Source of the DNA: Quercus robur
Lineage: Eukaryota; Streptophyta; Magnoliopsida; Fagales; Fagaceae
Assembly: GCF_932294415.1 (NCBI RefSeq)
Contig: NC_065536.1
Coordinates: forward strand, 31,887,354 to 31,951,353
Direction of reading: 5' to 3'
Length of the DNA: 64,000 nucleotides
In this document: in pieces, positions 34,971 to 46,404 of the stretch
How the letters are laid out: each line of letters begins with the position of its first letter
Position numbering within the stretch: position 1 is the stretch's first letter
Notes under the pieces: model-generated
Databases searched by the model: none
Seen by the model: the letters and a program-made list of their open reading frames with translations, nothing else
What the model was told of the DNA's origin: nothing
Program-made: the position numbers and the translations under genes

Positions 34971-35154
34971 AGGAGGACTACTGACGTGGTCCTCCTTAAC
35001 CTCTCAACCAATAAAATGCTGTTATTTATGCAAATGTGACATCATCTGATAATTTTTATTTTTTATTCCCTGTGTTGATTAGAAAGCTCACACATACATA
35101 TGCATAGATAGTATCATCTTATTGGTCAAGGAGGACCACATCAGTAGTCCTTCC
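34971..35154. mobile_element. Hairpin MITE with ~40-bp inverted ends
   Basis: The left end AGGAGGACTACTGACGTGGT pairs with the right end reversed GGAAGGACTACTGATGTGGT and continues through TCCTCCTT and ACCAATAARATG. The ~184-base element lies in the decayed LINE ORF1. No target duplication could be fixed, so the superfamily is open. Confidence 0.65.
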
Positions 35155-35450
35155 GGTGTAAATAATAATTTCTCCCAATATCATTATCTTCGGTCAATCC
35201 AATTTCCATGGATCACGACAGGGCTTTCTCAAATGAATCTTTCAAATCTCACATTAATGATATTGATACATAGTTGACGAGGTTTGATGCTACTTAGCAC
35301 ATGGATCCCGAAGGTATTATTCTCCCTAACCCCATTTAGCCTATAATCTTAACTTTTTTTTTTGGGTCATGTGAAAACCATGAGGAAGTTATAGTCTGTC
35401 CCCAACCAAAACAAAAGTGCCTGGAACCGTGTGGTTAGCCTTGAAAAAAA

Positions 35451-38040
35451 ATGAAGTTAACTAGGGACCTTTTTAAAAGTCGGTGATCATTTCGAGTTAC
35501 CTTGCAAAATATAGGTGTGGGTGCAAGCAACTCGCAAAGAGTTTTGGATCTTGTGGGAAGTAAGTCTTGGCCTAGATTGGACCATGACAGAGGGTATAAA
35601 TGGAGTTGCCACCTAGATTAGGTCTAGAAACCATAAATATAGCACCCTTGTGGAAGGATTGATCTTTACCAAAGCACGTGTCCGAAGTTTAGGTATAGGG
35701 ATGGGAAGGTGTTAGGAACCTAACCCCACTTGACCTGTGGGTTGGCCTCCATTCATTATATTCCAAATCTTAATCTAATTAAAGCATTTTCTAATATGTT
35801 ATTTTTAACTCACACATACACACACTCTAACATGCATCTAAAGCAATCAATCATGGCATATCATCCCCAAACCTAGCATTCATCTATCATGGCATATCAT
35901 ACATATCACTAAGGGAAGTAAACACCACAAAGCAAATCATAAAAACATCATCTATGTATTTAAACCAAGATATATGGCATTCAACCAAAGATATTAAACA
36001 GCTAAGTTCAAACACTCAAATGCATATTCATGTTATCTATATATGACTTACCTTACTTACCTCACTACATCACTGCACCTATGCATCGATGCATGTTCAT
36101 GTTATTCAATCAACAAAGAAACCCATTCAAGATCTAAACAAGGAACAAAGAGCACAAAAGTAAAAAAAGAAAACTAGCAACCTATCATGCTTCTAATATG
36201 AACTAAAAGTAAACCTAAACTAAACAAATATATTAAAGCAAACAAAACACATGAACAAACAATAAAACAATGAAAAGCAAAGAGCCAAATTTAGAACCTT
36301 TACCACAACACAAGAACTCTTTAAAATTTAATTTGACCGTTCCTCTTAGTCAATCTAAATAACAACAAAACCAGTAGGTTAGTAAGCTTTAGCTACGTCC
36401 CAACCAAGTAAAACTTGACTTGAGGATGTTTTGTGAAAAACTCCCTCTTTGATTCACTATTTTTAGTGAATCTTGCATATATGGTGGTAAAATAGGGTGT
36501 GGGGCAACTCTCAGATGATGGGGGATTTGTTCCACATAGATTTAAATGCAAAAAGCTTTTTTTTTCATAGCTTCTAGAACCTTAGCTACGTGCGCATATC
36601 CTAAGTATGTGTATGCATGCTTTTAGTGTGCGTGTGCATATGTGTGTATGTGTACGCACTCTTATGGTTTTCCAGCAGCCTTTCTTTTACAAAAATAGTT
36701 TTATTCTTTAAAAAATAAATTTATTTTTCCCATAAATGATTCCTCAAGTCAAGATTTCACAAGCCCTAAATCAACCTTGGGCCTTAAAGTAATGTCATCA
36801 TTGGGGAACGAGGACTGAAGTTGTAAAGAGTACAAAATAAGGTGTCTTCAGTTGCCCATCTTTTCGATGTATGGCTTAGGCCCTACCCATGCACACGGCA
36901 AACCACACGCATGTATGGGGCAGGGTGCAACTCCACGAAGTTGCATGGGATTCGTATGTTCGAAGTCCCATAGGTGTTACTCGAGAAACGAGTAACGACA
37001 AGTTCACTATCCAAGAACCTGGTTTGCCAATTATCAAGCAAAAGGTGAGTGACTCACTATCCTAGAGTCACTAAAAAAGAAAAACAAACATGGCCAACAG
37101 CCTCAACCATCAACCAAACAAACAAAGTGCTCTTACAAGCTAAAATGATACATTTCTGTGGTGTCCTTTTAGGGCTCTGCCTCAAACTTGTCCGGGTGGC
37201 TCTTACCTCTAGGTGATTTTTGTCTCTATCTCAATCTCTTCATTTCTAAATGACTCTTGCCTTTGTCCCAATCTCTTCTATCTTAAACGGCTTACGTCTT
37301 GGTTCTAGTGTACATGTTCAATTCAAAGGTGGAAATCTACTCAAATTCTACATTCTTCATTTTTGATATCAATTACTCTGGGGATCTATGCTTGCATATT
37401 TAGTTCTTGAAGGATATGTGCACATCTATGATGGTGGTTGTGATCTTTGGTGGAAAACTCACTCGAAGGACTTTCTAAACATGCATGGGGATTTTCTTGG
37501 TGGCTTCTGGAATTTTTGACTTGCTGTGGATTTTTTTAAAGTGTTCTTTAACTCATGGGGAGTCCTTGATGATATATGACCCACTAGGGAAATTTTCTTG
37601 ATGATTTTAACTCACGAGGGAGTTTTCTTGATGATTCTGACTTATTGGGAGTTGTCTTGGGCTTTCATATCTTTTGACCTGTTGAGGGATATTTTTGTCA
37701 TTTCAAGGTAACTTGGTAATTTCTGATGTTCCATGATCCATGGGGGATGATTTTGAGATTTTATTCTACTTTTTTTTTTTTCTCTTCTAAGAGTCCACTG
37801 GAGATGTTTAAAAGTCATCATTTATTTTTACTAAACTACACGTAGTTTAGTGTAGGCCTAAACAACATAGTTTAGCCAACAAATGTCTCTCCCGCCTCTT
37901 TATTTTCTCAACGGTTACCAACCGTTTCTTTTTTCTTCTTATTCTTCATCTTTTTCATCTTTTCATTTTCTCTCTAACTATCCAACTACCTCTCTTTCTC
38001 TACAAAACCTTTGTCTCTTAATCATTTTCTTCATCCTCTC
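35451..38040. other. Retroelement-like repeat DNA without intact gene
   Basis: No reading frame of note. The sequence is more balanced than surrounding DNA. It contains GGAAGGTGTTAGGAACCTAA (about 35705), similar to LTR-type sequence near 63880 read in reverse, and a run of degenerate ~45-base repeats at about 37490-37660 built on TTTTCTTGATGATT and GACTCAT. I interpret it as the leader or LTR of the element carrying the DUF7745-like pseudogene downstream, without fixed ends. Confidence 0.4.
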
Positions 38041-38129
38041 ACAACTATGTGAAAAACCATAACTTAACAAAATCAAAGTGGATGAGCCTCTTTTTCGTGT
38101 TTCCATTGAGTTTTGGATTCCTACATGAC

Positions 38130-39260
38130 ATGTCTTTCAATTCAATGGGGTGGAGTTATGCCCTACTCTTGAGGAATTTGGTGCAATCATGGGTGAGTAT
38201 GACTATGGTGCTATCATCCTTCATACTCTTAAGGAGGATCTTTCTGACTTAGCTCATCAACTTTTAGGGGTCCACCTATCCATGGCCAGAAGATGGTGTA
38301 AGTCCAACAAGTTGAATATCTCCATGGTTTTCAAGTACTTTTCTAAGAAAGATGTTCCCTTGACTGGGGTGGGGCATTCTCATCATCTTAACGCCTTTTG
38401 CCTTTGCATCCTTGCAAGGCTTTTTCTGGGTGCATGAAACACCTCGAGTAAACCCGGAATTCTCCATGTGATCAAAAACTTAGGAAGCAAAAGCCCAGTA
38501 GCCATTATCTTGGCCGAAACTCTTAATGGTTTAAATGCTATCCACAAACGGGAAGCAACATTCTTTATGGGGAGTCCTCTCCTTCTTCAAGTATGTTGTC
38601 TAAGTTTTGCCTAGGTTTCCTCAACCTAGCGGGATTCCTTTAATTTTGCATGGATCTTCTTTTAGCTTTCAAACCATCAAGGTTCCTTATAATGACTTTT
38701 GAATATTCTCTCTCTTTTTCTCTTTCTTCTCTTCTTTTTTTTATCGCTCATTTTTCCACTAAACACTCACGCTTTCTTTTTCTCTCCCTCAAATATGGTT
38801 GGATGAGAAGCTCAAACTAATTCATCCTTCACTTGTCTCATTCAATCGGTACCATTCAAAGCATTATCGAGATTGCAAGCTCAAGGAGTTGGAGCCTACC
38901 ATGCTTACTGAACTCTTGAAGCATCTTACTTCTGCAGACATCCAATGGGTGGTAGAATGGTGGCACATCGAGGCCATGACTAGCTGTGGTTTTAAGGAAA
39001 ACTTTATCCCCTTGATTTTGTTTCGTCGTTGCTCTTATTATCCGACATGGCACATTGTGTGACAATTTGGTGACCATCAAGGGGTACCTTGTGACATTGG
39101 TTCTTACTATACCTTAGCATTTATTGAGAGAGTTTTGGCTAAAGTAAAGGAGACTTGGCCTCAGAGGGTAATAAATAGGGACATCTATTTTCCTTAGTTT
39201 CTCAATCCAACTTCGAGAAGAAAATGATCACAAGAAGTCCAACAAAAGGAAGAGGACTGA
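38130..39260 (+). pseudogene. DUF7745-like retroelement-associated pseudogene
   Basis: The best frame, 38150-38437, reads E-L-C-P-T-L-E-E-F-G-A-I-M-G-E-Y-D-Y-G and later L-L-G-V-H-L-S-M-A-R-R-W-C, H-H-L-N-A-F-C-L-C. After shifts it continues V-A-I-I-L-A-E-T-L-N-G-L at about 38500, and 38799-39062 gives W-W-H-I-E-A-M and F-R-R-C-S-Y-Y-P-T. This order matches large plant proteins annotated with DUF7745, often found in or near retroelements. Several stops and frameshifts make it non-functional. Function of the family is not known to me; the assignment is from memory of motif order. Confidence 0.55.
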
Positions 39261-39516
39261 ATGACTGCCTTAATATATCCCAAATTTTACTTTCCTGCAC
39301 TTTTTATGATTCCGTGTCTTTTTCATTTGAGTTAATAAAGGATTGGAATGTTCCAAATCTCCTATGAAAACAATTCATCATCTTTTTAATTTAAGCAATA
39401 AGAGAATCAACCATTTTATTATCTTTGCTTATTGTCTTTTTTTTTTTTTTTTCTTTTTTTGTGCCATTTAATTTTTGTCTATGACGTCCTTATGAGAACT
39501 TTCGCCATACCCATGG

Positions 39517-40134
39517 CACTATAAGAAAAAAGACATAATACAACAAGTATTATTGCAACAAAAAATATAACAGAGGTAATATATATACTATTGCATCTCT
39601 AGGTTGTTTTTTATTGTAATAGTAACTTAAATTTATTACATCAATATGAGATTGTAGTAATAACTATTATATTACATTGAAATGTATTGTTGTAATAGCT
39701 AACCCTTATTTTACACTAAGATACGTTGTTGCAATATGTAATCTTTATTTCACATCAAATTTTGTTAATGTAATGGAGGTGAATAATTAAGTAGTGAGGA
39801 AATTTGGAAATTGGCGCTATTTTTTTTTCATTAGTTTCCTCTCTCACCCATGTCTATCCCCTTTTTTTCTCATCTTAATTTCTCTCTCACCCACGCATGT
39901 TTCCCTTTTTCTTTCTCCTCTCAATGTCCCTCTTTCTCTCACCCATATCTATATCCCTTTTTTTTTTCTCATGTCAAATTTCCCCCATACTCACACCCAT
40001 GCATATCTCCTTCTTTTTTCTTTTTCTTTTTTTTTTCTTTTTTTTTTCCATCTTAGTTTCCCTCTTTCTCTCACCCACCTCTATCTCCTTTTTATTTTTT
40101 AAATCTCAAATTCTCTCTCTCTCTCTCACTCTCA

Positions 40135-40167
<33 letters not shown>

Positions 40168-41204
40168 TTTTCATCTTGGTTTCCCTTTTTCTCTCATCCA
40201 CATCTATCTCTCTATTTTTTCTCATCTCTCTCTCTCTCTCTCTCACTTTCCCTCTTTCTCTTATATCTCAAAATTCAATTTATCTACTAACTACAAAATT
40301 TGTCTTTCAAATTTACATCTCTCTCTCATATCTACTGACTCTAAAATTTCTCTCTCAAATTTTAGTCTCTCTTTCATAGTCTCCCTAAAGACTCTTTCTT
40401 AGTTTAAGAATTTCTCTCTAACTTTTGGGTAATCTTTTGTTCTCTTTAAATTTTAATTTTAATTTGATTTTTCTTTGTTTGTATAGTCTTTAAGTAGTAA
40501 TGGTGTGTGTGTTTATTTTTTTTTTAAGAATTAGTGATGGTGTAAGTGTGTATTAGTGTTATTGTGTTGTATATACGATGTTTTTCAACTTTATACTTAT
40601 TTTCTTATTCTTGTTTCCAAAATAGGTGGTAAGTCAATGAAATGGTCATGAAGCATGCTTGGATAACACTTTTAGGAAGAAACTTTTCTTTCATGTTGTA
40701 TTAATTTTTGCATACTTTTCGAAACTATGTGCTTGAATGTAAACTCAACAAGTTGTATATATATTTGTGTTTTTTGACATATCTATTGAAATGAGGCACT
40801 TCGAATTTTTCATCTTTTATATGTATTTTTGATTTGTTAGTGTAGTTACTAAATATGGTTTTTGAATTGCAAAACAAGTTACTGAAAAAATTAATGTAAA
40901 ATTTATTATTTTTTTAAAAAAAATTTATTATTTTTTTAAATGTTTTATTTTATAATCTTTTTAATAAAAATAGGAACCTATTGCAACGAGATTATCGAAG
41001 TAATAGTTTATTACATCGACCTAATTGTTGCAATATGTGGAATTTATTGCAACGAAAATAAGGTGTGGCATAAACCTATTGCCTCAAACTTTATTACGAC
41101 GGCTTGCATTGATTTTTTTTTCATCACAATAACACCTTCCTACAACGACGTAGTTGTTATTGCAACGACTTTTTTCGTTGTAATAAGCCTTTTTTCTTAT
41201 AGTG
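39517..41204. mobile_element. Non-autonomous CACTA (CMC/EnSpm) element
   Basis: The element begins CACTATAAGAAAAAAGACAT and ends with the reverse of CACTATAAGAAAAAAGGCTT. The 3-bp target duplication TGG flanks it (39514-39516 and 41205-41207), the length diagnostic for CACTA transposons. Subterminal regions hold repeated TTGCAACGA/TATTACA motifs in both orientations. The interior has no transposase; its centre is a long pyrimidine-rich tract, listed separately. Confidence 0.92.
39828..40445 (+). repeat. ~600-base pyrimidine-rich tract inside CACTA element
   Basis: The plus strand is almost all C and T, with degenerate units of the form TTTCTCTCACCCAYNTCTAT spaced about 60-90 bases apart, then (CT)n runs at about 40143-40167 and 40227-40245. 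Apparent frames here encode only Ser/Leu/Phe low-complexity peptides and are not genes. Confidence 0.8.
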
Positions 41205-41207
41205 TGG

Positions 41208-43465
41208 TCTTTTCCCTCATGTGATCACCAAAAATATGAATGGTATGCTGAATGGTGAATTCTTAGAATGTGAAGTGGTTACAGCTCTAAGTAGATAGCC
41301 CCGTTAAAAGCCCCTAGACCTGATGTGATCATGATGTGGTTAGCTTTGTTCTCTTTTGGCTTAATTCAGGTACTCTTCCTCATCCTATAAACCACATCTT
41401 TATCACCCTCATTAATTAAAAACCCAGAATTTGTTATCAACACAGTCCTATTAGCCTCTGTAATGTTCTTTATAAGTGTTTTCCAAAGTACTTGCTAATA
41501 GATTGAAGAAACACTTGCTAATCATTATCACTAAACATCAATCTGCCTTTGCTAAAAATTGATTAATTTCTAACAACATTTTGATTCCTTTGAGACATTA
41601 CATCACATGAATTCTCATAATTTGGGTGACACTGGCTTTATGGCTCTAAAATTAGATATGAGCAAGGCGCACGACCAGGTGGAATGGGGTTTTTTAGAAG
41701 ATATTATGCAACAGATGGGTTTCAATGAGAGGTGGATTGGGTTGATCTTAATATGTGTAAAAATTGTCTCATACTCTATTCTTGTCAATGGTGAGCCAAA
41801 AGTGATGATACATCCTACCAGAGGTATCCGTCAAGGGGGACCCTTTGTCACCCTTCCTCTTCCTTCTTTGTATTGAGGAATTGCTAAGCCTTATTACAAA
41901 TGCTACAAATTTTGGCGAAATTAAAGGCTTTTCCTTGTGCAAGAGAGGCCCAGAGCTAACCCATCGATTTTGCAAATGATAGTCTTTTTTTTTTTTTGTA
42001 AGGCCACTAATGAATGTGCGAAGGTGTTTAATATCTTGGAGACATATGAACTTGCATTTGGACATAAGGTCAATAGGAGTAAGACAACTTTGTTCTTTAG
42101 TAAGTCTACTCTAGAGAATGTATGTCAAGCCATTAAAGGAAGTTTGGGCTTGCAAGAAATCACTCTGTTTGAAAAATATCTTGGCCTGCCATTTTTTATT
42201 GGAAGAAAGGAAAAAAGAAAGCTTTAATTACATCAAAGAAAGAATGTGGAAGAAATTGCAAGGATGAGAAGGGAAATTATTGTCACAATTTGGGTGTGAA
42301 GTTTTGATTAAATTAGTTATCCAAGCGATTCCAACATTCACTATGGGGTGCTTCAGGCTACCTATTGGTTTATGTACGTAATGACATTGATCCCATGATT
42401 TGGAAATTTTGGTGGGGACAACATGGGAAAGCAAGAAGATTCATTGGATTAAATGGGATGAACTACCAAAATCAAAGATGGTGGGTAGGGTGGGCTTTAG
42501 AGACTTGAAAATGTTCAGTGACTCCCTATTGGCAAAACAAGCATGGAGATTTTTGCACAACAAAAACTCTCTTTTATATAAAGTTTTCAAAGCCCTTTTT
42601 TCCCCTTAATTGCTCTATTATGGAGGCCAAAGATTCACAGTCGGGCTCTTATGCTTGGCATAACATTCTCAAGGGAAGGGAGGTTATTAAAAGGGGGGCA
42701 CAATGGTAGATTGGGAATGGTAAATCTGTTAAAATATAGTAGAACCATTGGCTCCCAAAAAGCACCCACCGCTGGTCTCATCTCCTGTGATTGCTTCAAT
42801 AGAGGAGACCATAGTTGCCACGTTAATTGATCCATTAACTAGACAATGGAACCATGGCATCAATGATGGAGTTTTTGCACCGGAGGAAGCAGATTTGATC
42901 AAAAACATCCCTTTGGCAAGGATGGAGTCAAGAGGATTCTTTGTTTTGGCCCTTAGCGCAAGATGGATGTACTCTTGCAAATCGGGTTATCGCTTTCTAA
43001 AGGAGGAAGCAGAGTTTGAGGGTGGACATAATGAAGCTAGTCAGGATAAGGGACTGTGGATGGGTATTTGGGCATTACATCTTCTGAATAAGGTGAAGAA
43101 TATGGTATGGATGGCTTGCCGAAACTCACTACCTACCAAAACAAGTTTGGTTGGTCGCACGATCATTGATTCGCCCATATGTGACCGTTGCCAAAATGAT
43201 CTAGAATCTGTGATCCATGCATTATGGTCTTGCAGGGAGGTTGATGTCGTCTGGTTAGATGTGGAGCTCTAGAATTTTCGGTCAGGAATGCACTTTATGG
43301 ATTTCGAAAGTCTGGTAGCACGGATATTGCAGGAAAACAAAAACCCAAAACTCTTTATTGTGACCATGTGGTCATTTTGGAATCAACGTAATCAAGCTCG
43401 ACTCCAACAGTGCAGCTGGTTGCTACACCTCCTAGCACAGGTTTCTAAGGATGATGTTCCTATTT
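41208..43465 (+). pseudogene. LINE ORF2 relic (RT and zf-RVT), second copy
   Basis: After a poor start (A-P-L-K-A-P-R-P-D at about 41297) the RT appears at 41607-41876 with M-A-L-K-L-D-M-S-K-A-H-D and S-I-L-V-N-G-E-P. The catalytic box reads F-A-N-D-S at 41969-41983, so the first catalytic Asp is Asn. The zf-RVT part is in 42748-43272 (R-N-S-L-P-T, C-D-R-C-Q-N-D-L-E-S-V-I-H-A-L-W-S-C). The sequence runs into a linker (T-M-W-S-F-W-N-Q-R-N) and stops at about 43465, before RNase H. Many stops and shifts. It starts right at the CACTA right flank, so the CACTA may have inserted in it or next to it. Confidence 0.8.
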
Positions 43466-44877
43466 ATTTATTTTTTTTTAGAAACAAACACACACACACA
43501 AATAAGGGAGACGAAATGATGCTTTAACATAAAAGCATACCACAAAATCTACTCAAAAGCTATGATAATTAAATTCTCCAATTAAATTCAAACAAATAGT
43601 TGAAATTGGAATTTAATTATTCTTAAAAAAATTATTATTATTAATTTGTAATTTATTTTTCAATGCAGCCAAGTGTTTGAATTCAGTTGGAGAATGTATT
43701 GCACATAAACTATTGTATCTAATTTTTTGGGTAAATTACACAAGCCTCCCTTGAGGTTTTTGAGAATAAGTTGAATGACACTTTATTCTAAACCATAAGA
43801 AACATGTTTGATAGTAGTGAATAGGTATTGGTTTTCAAATTGATTTGAAAAATGTGATCTAAAAAGTGTAGTGAAAAAGTATATTTCAAGTTCTTATATT
43901 ACCAAATTTTTTGAGTACTTATTAAAAAAAAAAAAAAAAAAAAAAAGAAGGTGTTTTTTATGTGTTGGCAACATCATGTGGTTCTCATGATTTTCAAAAC
44001 AATTACAACAATGTTACTCAAAACTGTTACTTAATAATTAAAAAGGACTTTGTTAACAGGTACTGACCAGCACCTGTTAATGAATTAGCTGTGGTTCATT
44101 TATGATCTATCACAAATCCCATTTTTATAGAAAATTGGGAAAGTTTTACTTTTCGGCTATGTTTTATCACAAAATGATTTAACTTTCTCCATCTAAACTG
44201 ATACACATTTAATACATATTCAGTTTTTTTCACATCCCTAAAAAAACATGAATAATTTATTTTAAATTTTATCACATTAACGGGTACAGCATCTGTTAAC
44301 AGCACCCAATTAAAAATACCACTAAAGTGTATTCTAAATTGAGAACTGTGACTCAAACAGTCTTTGTTAAACAATGTTACCAAATATGTTTTTTTTTTTT
44401 TTTTTAGCTCACAATCTTCCGCACGTAAATATTATAAACTTTGGTTTAAACTTTGCTACCAAACGGGCCCTAACACTCCATTTGAGGTTGGAGAAAGCCA
44501 AAAAATTTGTTATTCTGTTAATCACAGACAGTAAGACACTATTCCAAATTTGGAAAAGATTTCCTTTATCAAATTCTAATCATGGTTAGTAAAACTTTTT
44601 TTGATTAAATATTAATCCTTATCACCACTCTGTGGCCAGGGGCTGGTCAATATAATACTTCAAATTTTAGAATATTCTATTATTATTATTATTATCACTA
44701 TTATTAGAATGTGTTGAATTGATTTCTTCAAACCATAATAAAACATATAAAATATCATCGTTGCTCCGAACCAAGTCATTTGTGAACCTTCATAAAAAAA
44801 GAAAAAAGAAAAAAAGAAAAAGAAAAAGTCATTTGTAAACCTTTCAATTAAGAAGCAGCAACACCAAAATCATCACC
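43466..44877. other. Intergenic, 5' flank of dirigent gene
   Basis: No coding region. An A-run lies at 43924-43946. A GTTAACAGGTACTGACCAGC / GGGTACAGCATCTGTTAAC pair at about 44051 and 44280 forms imperfect inverted repeats that may mark a small unclassified element. The final part probably holds the dirigent promoter. Confidence 0.5.
44746..44753 (+). promoter_or_regulatory. Candidate TATA box of dirigent gene
   Basis: TATAAAAT lies 125 bases before the start codon. It is the best TATA match in the last 200 bases, but in AT-rich DNA such matches are common. Confidence 0.35.
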
Positions 44878-45459
44878 ATGGCCAAGACCAAGACCCTGAC
44901 CTTCCTCTTCATTCTCTTCACCATTTTCTCAATCTCAACCCTTACCACCACCGCCACAAAAAACCATCGCTTCGCAAGAGCCTTATCTCCAGCTAAAATA
45001 GGGATAAAGGCTGAGAAACTAAGCCACCTCCACTTCTACTTCCATGACATAATCAGTGGGAAAAATGTTACGGCCGTGAGAGTTGCCGAGGCTCCAGGGA
45101 CAAAAACATCACCCACAATATTCGGAGCTGTGAATGTGATTGACGACCCATTGACTATGAAGCCCGAACTGAGTTCCGAACGAGTGGGAAGTGCTCAAGG
45201 AATATTTGCTGCGGCTTCGCAAAGTGAATTCGCCTTTGCAACGACGATTAACTTTGTTTTCACTTCAGGAAAGTTCAATGGTAGTACTCTCAGTGTGTTA
45301 GGGCGCAATAGTGTGTTCTCGAATATCAGGGAACTTCCTATTGTTGGTGGGACTGGGGTTTTTCGCTTCGCACGTGGGTACGCTCAGGCTCATACTTACT
45401 CGAGGGAGAACAATGGTAATGCCGTTGTGGAGTACAATGTTTATGTCTTCCATTATTGA
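44878..45459 (+). CDS. Dirigent protein, secreted
   Basis: The 193-residue product begins with a typical signal peptide (residues 1 to about 27: basic start, then L/F/I-rich core). The dirigent domain follows, with all the family blocks: H-F-Y-F-H-D-I (52-58), G-S-A-Q-G-I-F (104-110), N-F-V-F-T-S-G-K-F-N-G-S-T-L-S (125-139), L-P-I-V-G-G-T-G-x-F-R-F-A-R-G-Y (153-168) and E-Y-N-V-Y-V-F-H-Y at the C-terminus. N-glycosylation sites are at N63 (N-V-T) and N134 (N-G-S). Dirigent proteins are apoplastic beta-barrels that steer stereoselective coupling of monolignol radicals made by laccases or peroxidases. The full length, single exon and C-terminus resemble the AtDIR22/23-type group; the actual substrate cannot be told from sequence. 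The gene looks intact and is flanked on both sides by repeats. Confidence 0.96.
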   Translation: MAKTKTLTFLFILFTIFSISTLTTTATKNHRFARALSPAKIGIKAEKLSHLHFYFHDIISGKNVTAVRVAEAPGTKTSPTIFGAVNVIDDPLTMKPELSSERVGSAQGIFAAASQSEFAFATTINFVFTSGKFNGSTLSVLGRNSVFSNIRELPIVGGTGVFRFARGYAQAHTYSRENNGNAVVEYNVYVFHY

Positions 45460-45596
45460 CGTGTGTTTTCCACCTTTCTTTATGAAAAACTTTAGTTGTT
45501 AGCTTTTATTTCTTATTATTTTTTAAAATTCGTTGAATTTAGTGCTACAATATGAATTGGAGGGTTCAAAGACCCCTCTCTGCTTTTGTTGGAAGA

Positions 45597-45602
45597 AATA
45601 AA
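45597..45602 (+). terminator. Candidate polyadenylation signal of dirigent gene
   Basis: AATAAA 138 bases after the stop codon, in a T/A-rich 3' flank; a plausible near-upstream element. Confidence 0.45.
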
Positions 45603-46404
45603 ATTAAATCTATTACATTAATTTCTTTATCTCGAGATTCAAGTAACAATTATATTATTTGTGGTGTTTCATGTGTGTAATTTGAACCTTATCTTCCTCT
45701 CTTCTACAATCCACTTATCTCAAAAAATAAAAATTTATACATCCCACAAATTATGAATTATAGCATAACACTATTTGATATATTTTTAATGGAAAGAATT
45801 TGGATATAACTCTCTTTCTCCTATTTTCTTGTATGAAAAAAGAAATCCTTAATTTAATATGTACATATACTACAAGTCATGAATAACAATGAAAAATTTC
45901 TTGACTTCCATTTTTTCTTTGGGCCCGTGTTAAGTGTTGTAATGTTTATTGGAGCCAATCTATGTCAAGTATTGATTGTTTGTGAGTGTCAATCGATCCA
46001 TTCGTGAAGTAATCCGTTATGAGGTTTGAAATGTTTATTGGAGCCAATCTAAGAAGTTCACTTCAAAAATTAGGAGTGATAGAGGTTCATGAAATTTCCA
46101 TGAGACAGCCCTGGGGTATGAGCCCACTTCAACTAGAAGGGTTCAGAGTGTTTGAGGATTAAAAGTGAGCAAACTTCTCATATTATTGTAGACTAGAGTT
46201 TTTGAATAAAACCTCATGGTATTAATGTAGAGTTTTTGAATGCTATATTTTGAGAGCTAGCTTCTCATATTATTCTTACTAAAATATAAGATAAGAAATA
46301 TTAAGAATAAATAGAAATAAGCTTATAAATAGAAATAAAATAGTGGATATAAAGCCTAAGTTCAAGAAGTGGATAAAACAGTAGTTGTCAAACTTATATT
46401 TATG
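45603..46404. other. Intergenic, no gene
   Basis: AT-rich. It contains a short direct repeat, AATGTTTATTGGAGCCAATC, at about 45941 and 46029. No coding region is seen. Confidence 0.5.

Larger units (their letters stand above)
32935..35450 (+). pseudogene. LINE ORF1 (DUF4283 plus zinc knuckle), interrupted twice
   Basis: From 32935 the frame opens M-E-E-L-T-N-N-W-T-R-L-T-L, an ORF1 start of plant LINEs. It breaks at the hAT insertion 33076-34037 and resumes with D-A-I-A-R-M-F-N-P-L-W. A DUF4283-type domain follows to about 34500 (V-L-F-I-F-D-N-S-S-D-V-D-R-V-L, then W-V-Q-V-H-G-I). A CCHC-like knuckle is at about 34575-34610 (Y-Y-W-C-G-Q-L-E-H-D-D-K-D-C). A ~52-base internal duplication at 34343-34450 repeats V-I-P-S-I-D-P. 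Stops are frequent after 34520 and a MITE interrupts at 34971. These proteins bind LINE RNA; this copy is dead. Confidence 0.75.

Noticed and set aside
39794..40402. Three overlapping plus-strand frames of 68-160 codons
   Set aside because: Low-complexity Ser/Leu/Phe peptides from a pyrimidine-rich tract, open in all three frames.
44051..44300. MITE bounded by GTTAACAGGT / TCTGTTAAC motifs
   Set aside because: Pairing is short and imperfect and no target duplication could be identified.
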